64,000 nt of DNA from Psychrobacter piscatorii (GCF_904846415.1 NZ_CAJHAR010000008.1:1-64000), one strand, 5' to 3'. Shown: positions 9,941 to 19,580, counted from the stretch's first letter. Made by a program: numbers and translations. Notes: generated by a model not told the origin, from the sequence alone.

Positions 9941-9976
9941 AAAAAAAGCCCCAATCATTGCTGATTGGGGCTTTTT
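9941..9976. terminator. Bidirectional terminator between lipoprotein gene and tRNA-Ser
   Basis: Perfect ten-base stem GCCCCAATCA / TGATTGGGGC, loop TTGC, with an A run on the left and a T run on the right. It can stop transcription from both converging genes. Confidence 0.9.
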
Positions 9977-9982
9977 CGAATT

Positions 9983-10073
9983 TGGCGGAGACGGAGAGAT
10001 TCGAACTCTCGAAGGGCTATTAACCCTTGTCGGTTTTCAAGACCGGTGCATTCAACCGCTCTGCCACGTCTCC
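9983..10073 (-). tRNA. tRNA-Ser (anticodon TGA)
   Basis: 91 bases including CCA, with the long variable arm of class II tRNAs. On the minus strand it begins GGAGACG and ends CGTCTCCGCCA, with TGA in the anticodon loop (CTTGAAA). Confidence 0.95.
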
Positions 10074-10084
10074 ATTGGTGCATC

Positions 10085-10112
10085 ATTATATAGATATCAT
10101 TTTATAATGCAA
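10085..10112 (-). promoter_or_regulatory. Probable promoter of tRNA-Ser
   Basis: On the minus strand, TTGCAT (10107-10112), a 16-base spacer and a perfect TATAAT (10085-10090). The start would be only a few bases before the tRNA. Confidence 0.6.
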
Positions 10113-10165
10113 GCCCCTAATCTAAAAAAACTCAATTAATTTTAAAATACTTTTAAATTGGTGCA

Positions 10166-11314
10166 TTATCGCTTGCTGTACGCCAGATGTAAGCACATAT
10201 CGAGCAGCCTGTTGGCATACCCCCATTCGTTATCATACCAAGCAAAGACCTTGTACTGCTCGCCTACTTGCATGAGCTGCTGACCATCAATGATCAGCGA
10301 CTCGGTCTGATGAATAAAATCACTGGATACTAAGGGCTCGTCGGTATATGCCATGATGTCATGCAGATGCGCTTGACTGGCTGACTTGAGCGTCTCACGA
10401 ATATCCTCAATACTGACATCTGGCGTGTCAAATACAAAAGTCACATCGATTGCTGCCACATCGATAGTAGGTACACGTATCGAGTGCCCATTTATCTTGC
10501 CTACCATGGCTGGTAGGACACGCTCCGTCGCAGCGATACTACTAGAAGTCGTTGGGATAATATTATAGCCAGAAGCACGCGCCCGTCTTGGGTCTCGATG
10601 CGCCTGATCGAGCACGGTTTGATCAGCGGTGACCGCATGAATCTCTGTCATCATGGCAGATTTAACACCAAACGCTTTATCAAGCGTATCAATCAGCGGC
10701 ACCAATGCCTGCGTGGTACAAGAGACACTAGAGATAATCGGTAGATCAAGCGTGAGTGCATCGGTATTCACACCCATGACGATACAAGCGTCCACGTCAT
10801 CGAATGGCGCTGCACCAATGATTACTTGCTGTGCGCCAGCCTCAATATGTAGAATGGCTTGCTCATACGAGCGAAAATGCCCCGTACACTCCAGCACCAC
10901 ATCGACGCCTAGCGACTGCCAAGGCAAATTTTGTGGATTGGGCTCTGATAGCATATTGATGCAATACGTCAAATTATTTTTGGTCAGACAGAGCTGAGTT
11001 CTACTATCCTCATCTGCCCCACTTTCTACAATTTCAGCATTGACGCCCAACCGACTCAGGCGACCATGCGTGCTATCAAACTTTAATAAGTGCAGCAAAA
11101 TATCTGCTGGCGCCAAATCATTGATGGCGACCACATGAATGGCACGTCCTAACACCTCAAAGCGCTCTAGCAAGGCTCGCAGAACATTGCGCCCTATACG
11201 ACCAAAGCCATTGATAGCGACTCTCAGTGGCTGTGAGTGTTCACCAGTAGTACGATACGTCGCCGCTATCGGGTCAGAGGTCAACTGGTAGGTGGCGCTA
11301 GAAAAATCAGGCAT
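10166..11314 (-). CDS. Glyceraldehyde-3-phosphate / erythrose-4-phosphate dehydrogenase-like enzyme
   Basis: NAD-dependent phosphorylating-type sugar phosphate dehydrogenase, 382 residues. The Rossmann motif INGFGRIGRN, catalytic Cys199 (SVSCTTQ) and catalytic His226 have the canonical 27-residue spacing. The phosphate-binding SIRVPT and C-terminal WYDNEWGYANR are also present. The C-terminal third (LPWQSLGVDVV, PLVSSDFIH, ESLIIDGQQ) resembles E. coli Epd more than GapA. The active-site signature departs from the usual NASCTTNC: the flanking Asn and second Cys are replaced by Gln and Ala. About 30 extra residues precede the domain, and no good ribosome site is seen. The choice between GAPDH and Epd cannot be made by eye. 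Confidence 0.8.
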   Translation of the reverse strand: MPDFSSATYQLTSDPIAATYRTTGEHSQPLRVAINGFGRIGRNVLRALLERFEVLGRAIHVVAINDLAPADILLHLLKFDSTHGRLSRLGVNAEIVESGADEDSRTQLCLTKNNLTYCINMLSEPNPQNLPWQSLGVDVVLECTGHFRSYEQAILHIEAGAQQVIIGAAPFDDVDACIVMGVNTDALTLDLPIISSVSCTTQALVPLIDTLDKAFGVKSAMMTEIHAVTADQTVLDQAHRDPRRARASGYNIIPTTSSSIAATERVLPAMVGKINGHSIRVPTIDVAAIDVTFVFDTPDVSIEDIRETLKSASQAHLHDIMAYTDEPLVSSDFIHQTESLIIDGQQLMQVGEQYKVFAWYDNEWGYANRLLDMCLHLAYSKR

Positions 11315-11460
11315 AAAAGATATCGCTATAAAGGGATATAAAGAATGAGCGTTGTCGCTTTAGACACGCTCTAATAGTTGGTTCAATATTAGTTTTTCAA
11401 AAAAATCTACAGGGTCATAAAAATTTATCATGTCATAACAAACTATCTTGTCATAAAAAA

Positions 11461-13407
11461 TTACGGCGTGATAAAAATCAGTGCCAAACGAATGGTGTTG
11501 TAATCGATGCTTTGTTTAAGATGATCAAATATCGGACGCAGTTTGATACTACCATCATCATTAAAATCGTTTGGATTGTTCGCGACTTTGATGGCGACAT
11601 AAGCATTGCCAACCGCTGTCATGACCTCATCCTCTGGACGTAGATGATCGCAGGCAAGGCTTGGGTCTTGCGATTTTAGCTCGCCGATATGGCGCATGAT
11701 CGTCGATTGCGACAGCTGACGCGCTTGCGAGATTTCCGCTATGGTCAAACTTTCTTCCAATAGCACTCTGGTTGCACGCAAGGTGCTTTCTGACTTATCA
11801 GAGACCTGATTGCCTAGTTTTTGCTTTTTATCGATTTGCGCTTGCTGCTGCTCACGGCGCTTTTTTTGCAGCGCGGCATAGGCGTCAATCACGGATTTAC
11901 TCAGTGTACCACCTGACTTTAGGACAAACTTCTCATGGGCCTGCTGCATGCTTTCTTCATCGAGCATCGCATAGTTGGCATCGGCTTCTTCAGACAATAC
12001 CAAAAAACGCTTGTCTGCGCCGCGTGCCAGCGGATCAAGTTGCAAGCTCATGTCATTCATACCTAATAGCTGCAATCCTGCCAGTGATTTGAGGCGCGAT
12101 AATGCCACGTAGCCTTGTCCTAGCTCAAAGGTACGTGACAGGTCGATTTCAGCGGCATCAAGGGTCATGCCTTGCGATTTATGAATCGTAATCGCCCATG
12201 CTAGACAGAGCGGCACTTGTAAATAACTTGCCAGCACATCACCCGTCTCATCTTCGATGATCCATTCTTCAGGCTCAGCAATGACTTCACGTCCTGAGTT
12301 TAGCCTGACCACAGGCATTTTTTGTGTCGTTGTTTTTTTTGCTTTTGGCTTCTCGGCTTCTTTTTTAGCAGCGCTCTTTTTGTCTTTGGTCGTCTTTTTA
12401 TCAGTGGCTACGCTAGTATCTTCACTGTCACTACTGCTATCATCTTCAATTAGCGCATCACTACTGTCTTTACTGTCATCTATTTTGACCGCAGCAAACC
12501 CAATCAGCTCACCCATCGTCCCATTAGACACGCCAAGCTCGGCATTGTTTTTGATAAACATCACCTTTGCACCCACTTTGAGAATCAGCTCGTCTTGGGT
12601 ACGTACGGTCTTTTTTAAGGTCTCAACCAGCTTACTGTCACCCGTGGTCGTCGCCTCAAAGCGCATCATCTCTCCGTCTAGCAATGCCAACTCTTTGTCA
12701 TTAATTTTATTGACGTTAAGATTGTGCGTATAGAGACGAGTGCGTTTGATATCGACGCTTTGATCGTACGTACTCTCTAAGGCGGCAATCGCCTCAAAGG
12801 TCACTTCCTGACGACGGATTTGATTGAGAATATCATCCAAATCAAGCCCGCCATTTGCCGCTTCACTGACTTGTCTATGCTGCTCTGACAGATAGCAAAT
12901 ATGGAACTTGGCATCGAGCCACGCCTCAGACATAAACGCGAATTTATCACGATTCGTCTCACCTTTACTGCCAATCGGTGGTAACTGAAAGAAGTCTCCT
13001 GCGACAACGACTTGTATACCACCAAAGGCTTTGTTATTTTTGCGGACATGCTTGAGGACTTGGCTAACCAAGTTAAGCTGCTTGGCATGTAGCATTGATA
13101 TCTCATCGATAACCAATACCGCTGTATCTTTTAGTCTGTCTGCTAAGAACTGCTTGCGTGATAAATTTGTCAAATCTCGATCAGACAGCTCATCTTTGAT
13201 ACCGATACCTGACCAACTATGAATCGTTGTGCCGTTCATGTGCGTGGCAGCAATACCGGTACTGGCAGTCACCGCAACAGGCACACGGCGAGCGCGTAGA
13301 TAATCAATATATTGATTGAGCGTATAGGTCTTACCTGAGCCTGCTGAGCCCGTTAAAAAGACGTTTTGACCTGTTTTTAAGATATCGAGAGCAGAAGATT
13401 GACGCAT
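11461..13407 (-). CDS. Pif1/RecD-like superfamily 1B helicase with C-terminal HTH
   Basis: ATP-dependent 5'-3' DNA helicase, 648 residues from the ATG at 13407. The frame opens 29 codons earlier, but those residues are not helicase-like. Walker A is GSAGSGKT, Walker B is VLVIDEISML, followed by AGDFFQLPP and, near residue 415, the late motif AWAITIHKSQGMTLD and GYVALSRLKSL, all typical of Pif1. An Asp/Ser-rich then Lys-rich low-complexity linker (about residues 310-370) interrupts the helicase core. The C-terminal part carries a helix-turn-helix-like segment (TIAEISQARQLSQSTIMRHI). It appears monocistronic. Confidence 0.85.
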   Translation of the reverse strand: MRQSSALDILKTGQNVFLTGSAGSGKTYTLNQYIDYLRARRVPVAVTASTGIAATHMNGTTIHSWSGIGIKDELSDRDLTNLSRKQFLADRLKDTAVLVIDEISMLHAKQLNLVSQVLKHVRKNNKAFGGIQVVVAGDFFQLPPIGSKGETNRDKFAFMSEAWLDAKFHICYLSEQHRQVSEAANGGLDLDDILNQIRRQEVTFEAIAALESTYDQSVDIKRTRLYTHNLNVNKINDKELALLDGEMMRFEATTTGDSKLVETLKKTVRTQDELILKVGAKVMFIKNNAELGVSNGTMGELIGFAAVKIDDSKDSSDALIEDDSSSDSEDTSVATDKKTTKDKKSAAKKEAEKPKAKKTTTQKMPVVRLNSGREVIAEPEEWIIEDETGDVLASYLQVPLCLAWAITIHKSQGMTLDAAEIDLSRTFELGQGYVALSRLKSLAGLQLLGMNDMSLQLDPLARGADKRFLVLSEEADANYAMLDEESMQQAHEKFVLKSGGTLSKSVIDAYAALQKKRREQQQAQIDKKQKLGNQVSDKSESTLRATRVLLEESLTIAEISQARQLSQSTIMRHIGELKSQDPSLACDHLRPEDEVMTAVGNAYVAIKVANNPNDFNDDGSIKLRPIFDHLKQSIDYNTIRLALIFITP

Positions 13408-13914
13408 AGATTCAAACCAGCCAGTAATGTGAAAAAAGAGAATAATAAAACCATCATCATAATGGAAAAAAACGCAACATTTGCCTAAAATCACCTAAAA
13501 TTTGCGGGCTGTGCAACCTTGAGGTATCGACAATAAAATAAACAATTGTCAATAGAATATAGATAAAAAATGCTTTATTTTTTATAAATGCAAAAAATCA
13601 ATAGCTTATCTTTTAATTTTGTCCGTAAAGTATCTGCTTTGATCATAAATACCAAGCCTATGCATTCTAGGCTTTACAGCAATAAAATCATGGCCATTAA
13701 AGCAAACTTCCTGTTATGTGTTAACTCATCAGTCATTATAAAATTTTAGTATGATTATCAGCAGAAGCCGAGTAGTATGGAACGCGTACAGAGAGCAATT
13801 GATGTTAATCAATCACAACATCAACTGATATTGTTTTGCGATAACAGATATTAGGATAGATAAAATTGCGCTTGTATTATCCGATAAAACAAACAACACA
13901 ACAAGGAGTGTTTC
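13408..13914. other. Long regulatory region upstream of the aldehyde dehydrogenase
   Basis: AT-rich region between divergent genes. It holds a perfect hairpin AAGCCTA / TAGGCTT (13654-13674), the operator-like repeat at 13800-13825, and an AAGGAG ribosome site just before 13915. No gene or clear -35/-10 pair was recognised. Confidence 0.4.
13800..13825. repeat. Operator-like inverted repeat upstream of aldehyde dehydrogenase
   Basis: Perfect eight-base arms TTGATGTT / AACATCAA separated by ten bases, one helical turn between half-sites. It lies about 90 bases before the ALDH start, as expected for an operator or activator site. Confidence 0.5.
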
Positions 13915-15441
13915 ATGCTGTATGCAAATCCCAATACGGAAGGTAGCCCTGTTCAGTTCCGCGAAAAATACGATAACTTTATTAATGGTGAGTGGACCGC
14001 TCCTATCGATGGAGAGTATTTTGATAACACAAGCCCCATCGACGGCAAGATTATTTGCCAAGTCGCCCGCTCAAAAGAAGCCGATATCGAAAAAGCCCTA
14101 GACGCGGCGCATGCTGCCAAAGACGCATGGGGCAAAACCAGTGTTACTGAACGTGCCAACTTGTTACTCAAAATAGCTGACAGCATGGAAGCCAATCTAG
14201 AAGCGATTGCGATTGCCGAATGTTACGAAAACGGCAAGCCTGTTCGTGAGACACTCGCAGCCGACATCCCTCTAGCCATTGATCACTTCCGTTATTTTGC
14301 CAGCGCCATTCGCGCACAAGAAGGCGGTATCAGTCAGATTGACGAAGACACTGTGGCTTATCATTTTCATGAGCCACTTGGTGTCGTCGGTCAAATCATT
14401 CCTTGGAACTTTCCTATCCTAATGGCCGTTTGGAAGCTAGCACCTGCCCTTGCTGCTGGTAACTGTGTCGTTCTAAAGCCAGCCGAACAAACGCCAGTTT
14501 CTATTCTGTTCATGTTAGAGACCATCGGTATCGCTGACATTTTGCCAAAGGGCGTGCTAAACGTCGTCAATGGCTTTGGTGTCGAAGCGGGTAAACCACT
14601 TGCCTCAAACCCTCGTATCAATAAAGTTGCCTTTACAGGTGAGACCACGACTGGCCGCCTCATTATGCAGTACGCGAGCGAAAACATCATTCCAGTGACG
14701 TTAGAGCTTGGTGGCAAAAGCCCTAACATCTTCTTTGCCGATGTTATGGATGAGGACGATGACTTCTTGGACAAAGCGGTCGAAGGTCTAGTGATGTTTG
14801 CACTGAACCAAGGTGAAATCTGCACCTGTCCATCGCGGGCACTCGTTCATGAGAGCATCTATGATGAGTTCATCAAACGCTGTATCGCCCGCGTTGAAGC
14901 CATCAAGATGGGTAACCCATTAGATACCGACACCATGATTGGCGCGCAAGCCAGCTCAGATCAATTAGAGAAAATTCTATCTTATCTTGATATCGGTAAA
15001 AAAGAAGGCGCAAAAGTGCTCGTCGGCGGCGAACAAGCCAAGCACGATGGCGACTTGACAGACGGTTACTACGTCAAACCAACTATCTTTGAGGGCACCA
15101 ACGATATGCGCGTGTTCCAAGAAGAGATCTTTGGACCTGTCCTTGCCGTGACTACTTTTAAAGACGATGACGAAGCCATGCAGATTGCCAATGACACCTT
15201 GTATGGTTTAGGCGCTGGCGTATGGACACGTAGCGTACACAAGGCATATCGCTTCGGCCGTGGTATCCAAGCAGGCCGCGTATGGACCAACTGCTATCAT
15301 ATTTATCCATCACATTCGGCGTTCGGTGGTTACAAACAATCTGGTATCGGACGTGAAAACCATTTAATGATGCTCGACCACTATCAGCAAACCAAAAACA
15401 TGCTGGTGTCGTACAGCCCTAAAAAAATGGGCTTCTTCTAA
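13915..15441 (+). CDS. exaC: NAD-dependent aldehyde dehydrogenase (ExaC/AcoD type)
   Basis: Oxidises acetaldehyde and similar short aldehydes to acids, 508 residues, cytoplasmic. PWNFPILM, the catalytic Glu in LELGGKSPN, and the catalytic-Cys segment [11 protein letters not shown] are distinctive of the ExaC/AcoD branch. The closing segment ([16 protein letters not shown]) is intact. A good AAGGAG ribosome site precedes the ATG. A zinc alcohol dehydrogenase and a DUF779 protein follow on the same strand, a combination often found with this ALDH branch. Together they would take ethanol through acetaldehyde to acetate. Confidence 0.9.
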   Translation: MLYANPNTEGSPVQFREKYDNFINGEWTAPIDGEYFDNTSPIDGKIICQVARSKEADIEKALDAAHAAKDAWGKTSVTERANLLLKIADSMEANLEAIAIAECYENGKPVRETLAADIPLAIDHFRYFASAIRAQEGGISQIDEDTVAYHFHEPLGVVGQIIPWNFPILMAVWKLAPALAAGNCVVLKPAEQTPVSILFMLETIGIADILPKGVLNVVNGFGVEAGKPLASNPRINKVAFTGETTTGRLIMQYASENIIPVTLELGGKSPNIFFADVMDEDDDFLDKAVEGLVMFALNQGEICTCPSRALVHESIYDEFIKRCIARVEAIKMGNPLDTDTMIGAQASSDQLEKILSYLDIGKKEGAKVLVGGEQAKHDGDLTDGYYVKPTIFEGTNDMRVFQEEIFGPVLAVTTFKDDDEAMQIANDTLYGLGAGVWTRSVHKAYRFGRGIQAGRVWTNCYHIYPSHSAFGGYKQSGIGRENHLMMLDHYQQTKNMLVSYSPKKMGFF

Positions 15442-15540
15442 ACCATCATTGCTAATCATGGAGCGGGTTATCACAAGTGTTACATAGCCCGCTCGCTACA
15501 ACGATCTAAATAAAAAAACTGAGACGAATTTTTATATCCT

Positions 15541-15582
15541 CTAATGCGCTTAGGCGCACAGCTAATGCGCTTAGGCGCACAG
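15541..15582. repeat. Two tandem 21-bp repeats, each a hairpin
   Basis: The 21-base unit CTAATGCGCTTAGGCGCACAG occurs twice head to tail without change. Each copy contains the perfect hairpin TGCGC-TTAG-GCGCA. It sits between the ALDH and ADH genes. Confidence 0.85.
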
Positions 15583-15699
15583 CAGGAAAAATTTGTAGCA
15601 GTCTTGCGTTCAAAATAAGGTGTTTGCATGTTTTGAACGCAATATCGTAACAACTTTTTATATCGACATTTATCAATCACCCATAAAAGAGAGCTTATT

Positions 15700-16728
15700 A
15701 TGACTAACAAAATGAAAGCCGCTGTATTACATGAGTTCGGTCAAGACTTAAAAATCGAAGAAGTCGACATTCCAACCGCAGGTGCTGGGCAAATAGTTGT
15801 CAAAATGCACGCCTCAGGCGTCTGTCATACTGATTTACATGCGGTTGAGGGGGACTGGCCTGTTAAGCCAAGCCCACCATTTATCCCAGGCCATGAAGGT
15901 GTTGGCGTGATCACGGCGGTCGGTGACGGCGTAACTCATGTCAAAGCAGGTGACCGCGTTGGTGTGCCATGGCTATACTCTGCTTGTGGTCACTGTACGC
16001 ATTGCTTGGGTGGCTGGGAAACCTTATGTAAAAAGCAAGAAAACTCTGGTTACTCAGTGAACGGTAGCTTTGCAGAATACGTCCTTGCAGATGCCGACTA
16101 TGTTGGCATTATTCCTGAGAGTGTCGACTCCATTGAGATTGCCCCTGTTTTATGTGCGGGCGTCACGGTATATAAAGGACTTAAAATGACCGACACCAAG
16201 CCAGGCGACTGGGTTGTTATTTCAGGTATCGGCGGCCTTGGTCACATGGCTGTACAATATGCCATTGCCATGGGGCTCAATGTCGCTGCTGTTGATATTG
16301 ATGACGAAAAACTTGAATTCGCCAAAAAGCTGGGGGCAACAGTGACGGTAAATGCCAAAAATACAGACCCAGGCGAGTTGCTACAAGAAAAAATCGGTGG
16401 CGCTCATGGCGTGTTAGTCACTGCAGTATCATCAAAAGCTTTTGATCAAGCCTTAACCATGTTACGTCGCGGTGGTACTTTAGTATGTAACGGACTCCCC
16501 ACTGGCGACTTCCCGGTGTCAATCTTTGATACTGTACTCAATGGTATCACCATACGCGGCTCTATCGTTGGCACACGTCTTGACTTACAAGAGTCGCTAG
16601 ATATGGCAGCGGCTGGCAAAGTCAAAGCGACCGTCAAAGCTGAGCCGTTAGAGAACATCAATGATATTTTTGAGCGGATGCGTAATGGCAAAATCGAAGG
16701 TCGTATCGTCATCGACTATAATCAATAA
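15700..16728 (+). CDS. adhP: Zinc-dependent alcohol dehydrogenase (AdhP type)
   Basis: Medium-chain alcohol dehydrogenase, 342 residues, NAD-dependent, oxidising ethanol and short primary alcohols. The catalytic zinc ligands are in SGVCHTDLH and PGHEGVG, and the four structural zinc cysteines are in [15 protein letters not shown]. The NAD-binding motif is [13 protein letters not shown]. The length is normal for AdhP. A GAGAG-type ribosome site precedes the ATG. It lies downstream of the ALDH gene across a 258-base gap with a tandem hairpin repeat, so it may be co-transcribed or expressed separately. Confidence 0.92.
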   Translation: MTNKMKAAVLHEFGQDLKIEEVDIPTAGAGQIVVKMHASGVCHTDLHAVEGDWPVKPSPPFIPGHEGVGVITAVGDGVTHVKAGDRVGVPWLYSACGHCTHCLGGWETLCKKQENSGYSVNGSFAEYVLADADYVGIIPESVDSIEIAPVLCAGVTVYKGLKMTDTKPGDWVVISGIGGLGHMAVQYAIAMGLNVAAVDIDDEKLEFAKKLGATVTVNAKNTDPGELLQEKIGGAHGVLVTAVSSKAFDQALTMLRRGGTLVCNGLPTGDFPVSIFDTVLNGITIRGSIVGTRLDLQESLDMAAAGKVKATVKAEPLENINDIFERMRNGKIEGRIVIDYNQ

Positions 16729-16928
16729 CGGATAGTAAAATGACAGTGTTATAAGCTTATTACATAGTTATTCCAACTGTCAATTATCAGCCGAAGGTCG
16801 TATCTTTTTAGTCATATGCCAGTTGTGATGTGTCTGAAGATGATGCGACCTTTTTGATTTGACTGTGGCATACTGATACTAGAGAGCAATTATATAAACC
16901 ATGGATGGGCCATAAGAAGGAGTACGAT

Positions 16929-17270
16929 ATGAAACTGGCAGCAACAGAGTCGTGTAAGGCGTTGATTGAGCTACTAAAGTCCAAGCATGGTGATTTGATG
17001 TTTCATCAATCAGGCGGCTGCTGTGATGGCAGCTCGCCCATGTGCTATCCATTAGGAGAGTTCAAAGTGGGTGGTCAGGATGTGCTGGTTGGTGAGCTTG
17101 CTGGCTGTCCATTTTATATGGGACGCGCACAATACAATCTATGGCAGCATACCGATTTGACCATTGATGTCGTCAAAGGACGCGGTGCTAGCTTTTCACT
17201 AGAGATACCTGAAGGTAAGCGCTTTATCGTTCGCTCAGAAGTGTGTTCAGTATCAGATGATATATCATAA
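16929..17270 (+). CDS. DUF779 domain protein
   Basis: A 113-residue cysteine-rich protein of the DUF779 family, recognised from QSGGCCDGSSPMCYP and LAGCPFYM. The family is of unknown function and commonly sits beside ExaC/AcoD-type aldehyde dehydrogenases, as here. An upstream in-frame ATG exists at 16905, but the ATG at 16929 has an AAGGAG site six bases before it. The clustered Cys residues suggest metal binding or a redox role, which is inference. Confidence 0.85.
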   Translation: MKLAATESCKALIELLKSKHGDLMFHQSGGCCDGSSPMCYPLGEFKVGGQDVLVGELAGCPFYMGRAQYNLWQHTDLTIDVVKGRGASFSLEIPEGKRFIVRSEVCSVSDDIS

Positions 17271-17446
17271 ATTCCAAACGATAAGCTGAGTATCAACATA
17301 CCAGCGTACTTTCCTATACTCGTGTAAACCTGTACTGATATAAATAGATACCGCAGAGTCATTTATATTTTATTATTTCCACAAAATAATGGATAAGGTA
17401 AAGCTTAAACTATTTTGATTAGCATGGACGCTATAAGGAATATGAC

Positions 17447-19090
17447 ATGGAATCTGACACACTATTTGATTACGTCATCGTCGGCGGTGGGTCTGCAGGT
17501 TGTGTATTGGCGAGCCGCCTCACCGAAAACCCAAACATCAGCGTTTGCCTATTAGAATATGGCGGTGATGGTAAGGATCTTGCGATACGTGTACCTGCTG
17601 GATTGATTTTGATGGTTCCTGGCAAGCCGCTCAAATTGAACAACTGGTGCTTTCACACTACGCCTCAGACGCATCTCAATAACCGTCGCGGTTTTCAGCC
17701 ACGCGGGCAATGCTTGGGCGGCTCCTCTGCCATCAATGCCATGGTGTATACGCGGGGCAGTAGGCTAGATTATGAGCGCTGGGTGGAACAAGGCTGTACC
17801 GGCTGGGGATTTAATGATGTGCTGCCCTACTTTATTAAAGCCGAAAACAATATTCACGGTAGTGATGCCTTGCATGGTGATAGTGGACCGCTGCATGTTA
17901 GCGACTTATTGAGTCCGCGAGACATCTCAAAAGCCTTTGTAGAAGCTGCTGTTGCCAATGGTCTCGACCATAACACCGATTTTAATAGCGAAAAACAAGA
18001 CGGTGCAGGGTTATATCAAGTTACCCACTTTCATGGTGAAAAACAAGGCCAACGCTGCTCTGCTGCTGCGGCTTACTTGCACCCTGTGCAAAACCGTCCG
18101 AATCTCACCGTGATCACCCATGCGCAAGCCAACCGCGTCATTATCGAAGACCATCAAGCCACTGGTGTCATCTACGAAAAAGATGGTGTGAAGCATACCG
18201 TTCAGGCGCGTCATGAAGTCCTCTTATCAGGGGGTGCATTTGGCTCGCCCAAAGTCCTGATGCTGTCCGGCATCGGTCCGGCTGAGCATCTAAAGTCGCA
18301 TGGCATTGATGTCGTGGTAGACGCACCTGACGTCGGTGGCAATCTACAAGATCATTTGGATGTCGTCTTTGATTACGAGGTCAATACCACTGATGTCATC
18401 GGCATCGGTCTGGCAGCCATGGCGACATTGCCTAAAAGCATTCGGCAGTGGAGAAAAGACGGTACAGGGATACTATCTACCAATTATGCAGAAGCGGGTG
18501 CCTTCTTTAGTGTGGGCGACGCGCCAAAAGAGTGGCCAAATACCCAGTTGCATTTCGTCATCTCGCGCGTGATTGAGCATGGTCGCGATTTGAGGCGTGG
18601 CTATGCCATTTCTTGCCACAGCTGTTACCTGCGCCCTGAGAGTCGCGGCACCGTGAGACTAAGCTCAGCTGATCCTTCTGACGCCGTACTGATTGATCCC
18701 AACTACCTCTCACATCCAAAAGACGTCGAGCATATGGTGGCAGGTGCCGAGCGTACTCGCGCTATTATGCAAGAGGCCGCACTCACCAAGTACATCACCG
18801 AAGACTACCCCGCCCCTTATATCGAAAAAGACGGCATGCTCGGTTATATCCGCAATAAGTCAGACACTATTTACCACCCCGTAGGCACTTGCCGTATGGG
18901 TGCAGATGATAAGTCAGTGGTTGATTTGGAATTAAAAGTACGCGGTGTGGGTGGATTAAGGGTTATTGACGCTTCAATTATGCCGACACTCATTAGTGCC
19001 AATACCAATGCGCCAACGATTATGATTGCTGAAAAAATAGCAGATCTTATTAAGGCAAAACATGGTGATGCTGAGGTAGTCACTACGTAG
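17447..19090 (+). CDS. GMC-family FAD oxidoreductase (alcohol/choline dehydrogenase-like)
   Basis: A 547-residue flavoprotein with the FAD motif [13 protein letters not shown], the GMC signature [13 protein letters not shown] and the catalytic C-terminal HPVGTCRMG followed by NTNAPTIM. It is a distant paralogue of the window's BetA and is closer by eye to the alkanol dehydrogenase (AlkJ-like) branch. It likely oxidises an alcohol and passes electrons to quinone at the membrane. It lies 176 bases after the DUF779 gene on the same strand, next to the ALDH and ADH genes. The substrate cannot be told from sequence. Confidence 0.85.
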   Translation: MESDTLFDYVIVGGGSAGCVLASRLTENPNISVCLLEYGGDGKDLAIRVPAGLILMVPGKPLKLNNWCFHTTPQTHLNNRRGFQPRGQCLGGSSAINAMVYTRGSRLDYERWVEQGCTGWGFNDVLPYFIKAENNIHGSDALHGDSGPLHVSDLLSPRDISKAFVEAAVANGLDHNTDFNSEKQDGAGLYQVTHFHGEKQGQRCSAAAAYLHPVQNRPNLTVITHAQANRVIIEDHQATGVIYEKDGVKHTVQARHEVLLSGGAFGSPKVLMLSGIGPAEHLKSHGIDVVVDAPDVGGNLQDHLDVVFDYEVNTTDVIGIGLAAMATLPKSIRQWRKDGTGILSTNYAEAGAFFSVGDAPKEWPNTQLHFVISRVIEHGRDLRRGYAISCHSCYLRPESRGTVRLSSADPSDAVLIDPNYLSHPKDVEHMVAGAERTRAIMQEAALTKYITEDYPAPYIEKDGMLGYIRNKSDTIYHPVGTCRMGADDKSVVDLELKVRGVGGLRVIDASIMPTLISANTNAPTIMIAEKIADLIKAKHGDAEVVTT

Positions 19091-19100
19091 ATTAGGATCC

Positions 19101-19132
19101 CCTCAATTTCTCATAACCTCAATATCTCATAA
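19101..19132. repeat. Tandem 16-bp direct repeat
   Basis: CCTCAATTTCTCATAA is followed immediately by CCTCAATATCTCATAA, with one difference. It lies just after the GMC oxidoreductase stop codon. Confidence 0.75.
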
Positions 19133-19262
19133 ATTGGTGTACACAAAATGTAACCAATTTATTTCTGATTGTTTTTATTGAGTAAAATTATAATTAAGGA
19201 TTAATACATTATTGCGTCTCATTCCCATTGGTACCACAGGGATAGATAGAAAGAAACAATAA

Positions 19263-19290
19263 TTGATATTATTGATCAAAATAATATCAA
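19263..19290. repeat. Perfect AT-rich inverted repeat
   Basis: Arms TTGATATTATT / AATAATATCAA (11 bases) around a six-base centre, about 290 bases before dppA. It could be an operator or a weak hairpin. Confidence 0.6.
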
Positions 19291-19580
19291 AACGAGCAGA
19301 AACCCATGTTTTTTATAAAAATTAGTTCAAATATTTCTTGCATTGCGGCTATTTATGAGAGTATATTCGAACAACTATTCATATCGTTATGTTTTTAACT
19401 ACATCAATTAAAGTTATATCAACTTTATTTTTGTATTATTTTGTAAAAATATACCGTTAGAATAAATACTCAAAGCCAGTTTAGTGCTTGCTCATTATAT
19501 TTCTCGCACATTGTATTCATGGTCGAATACAAACTAGGTAAATATATGAGTGACTACCTATCATTACATGGGACGTAATA

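Larger units (their letters stand above)
19091..19580. other. Upstream region of the dpp genes
   Basis: A 490-base gap, AT-rich with no gene. It holds a 16-base tandem repeat (19101-19132) and a perfect inverted repeat (19263-19290), both listed separately. It must contain the dppA promoter, but no confident -35/-10 pair was identified. Confidence 0.4.

Noticed and set aside
9816-10139. 107-residue plus-strand open frame
   Set aside because: It overlaps the 3' end of the lipoprotein gene, the bidirectional terminator and the whole of tRNA-Ser.
11375-11460. Repeated GTCATAA-type motif after the helicase gene
   Set aside because: About four copies of a short AT-rich motif at uneven spacing; too degenerate to call a repeat array.
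12257-12733. 158-residue open frame antisense to the helicase gene
   Set aside because: Low-complexity Ser/Leu/Val-rich translation caused by the repetitive linker codons of the helicase on the other strand.
14391-14825. 144-residue open frame antisense to the aldehyde dehydrogenase gene
   Set aside because: The opposite strand is a highly conserved ALDH; this frame has no recognisable protein features.
15480-15710. 76-residue minus-strand open frame over the 21-bp repeat
   Set aside because: Its CAPKRI repeats are just the translation of the tandem hairpin unit. It lacks a ribosome site.
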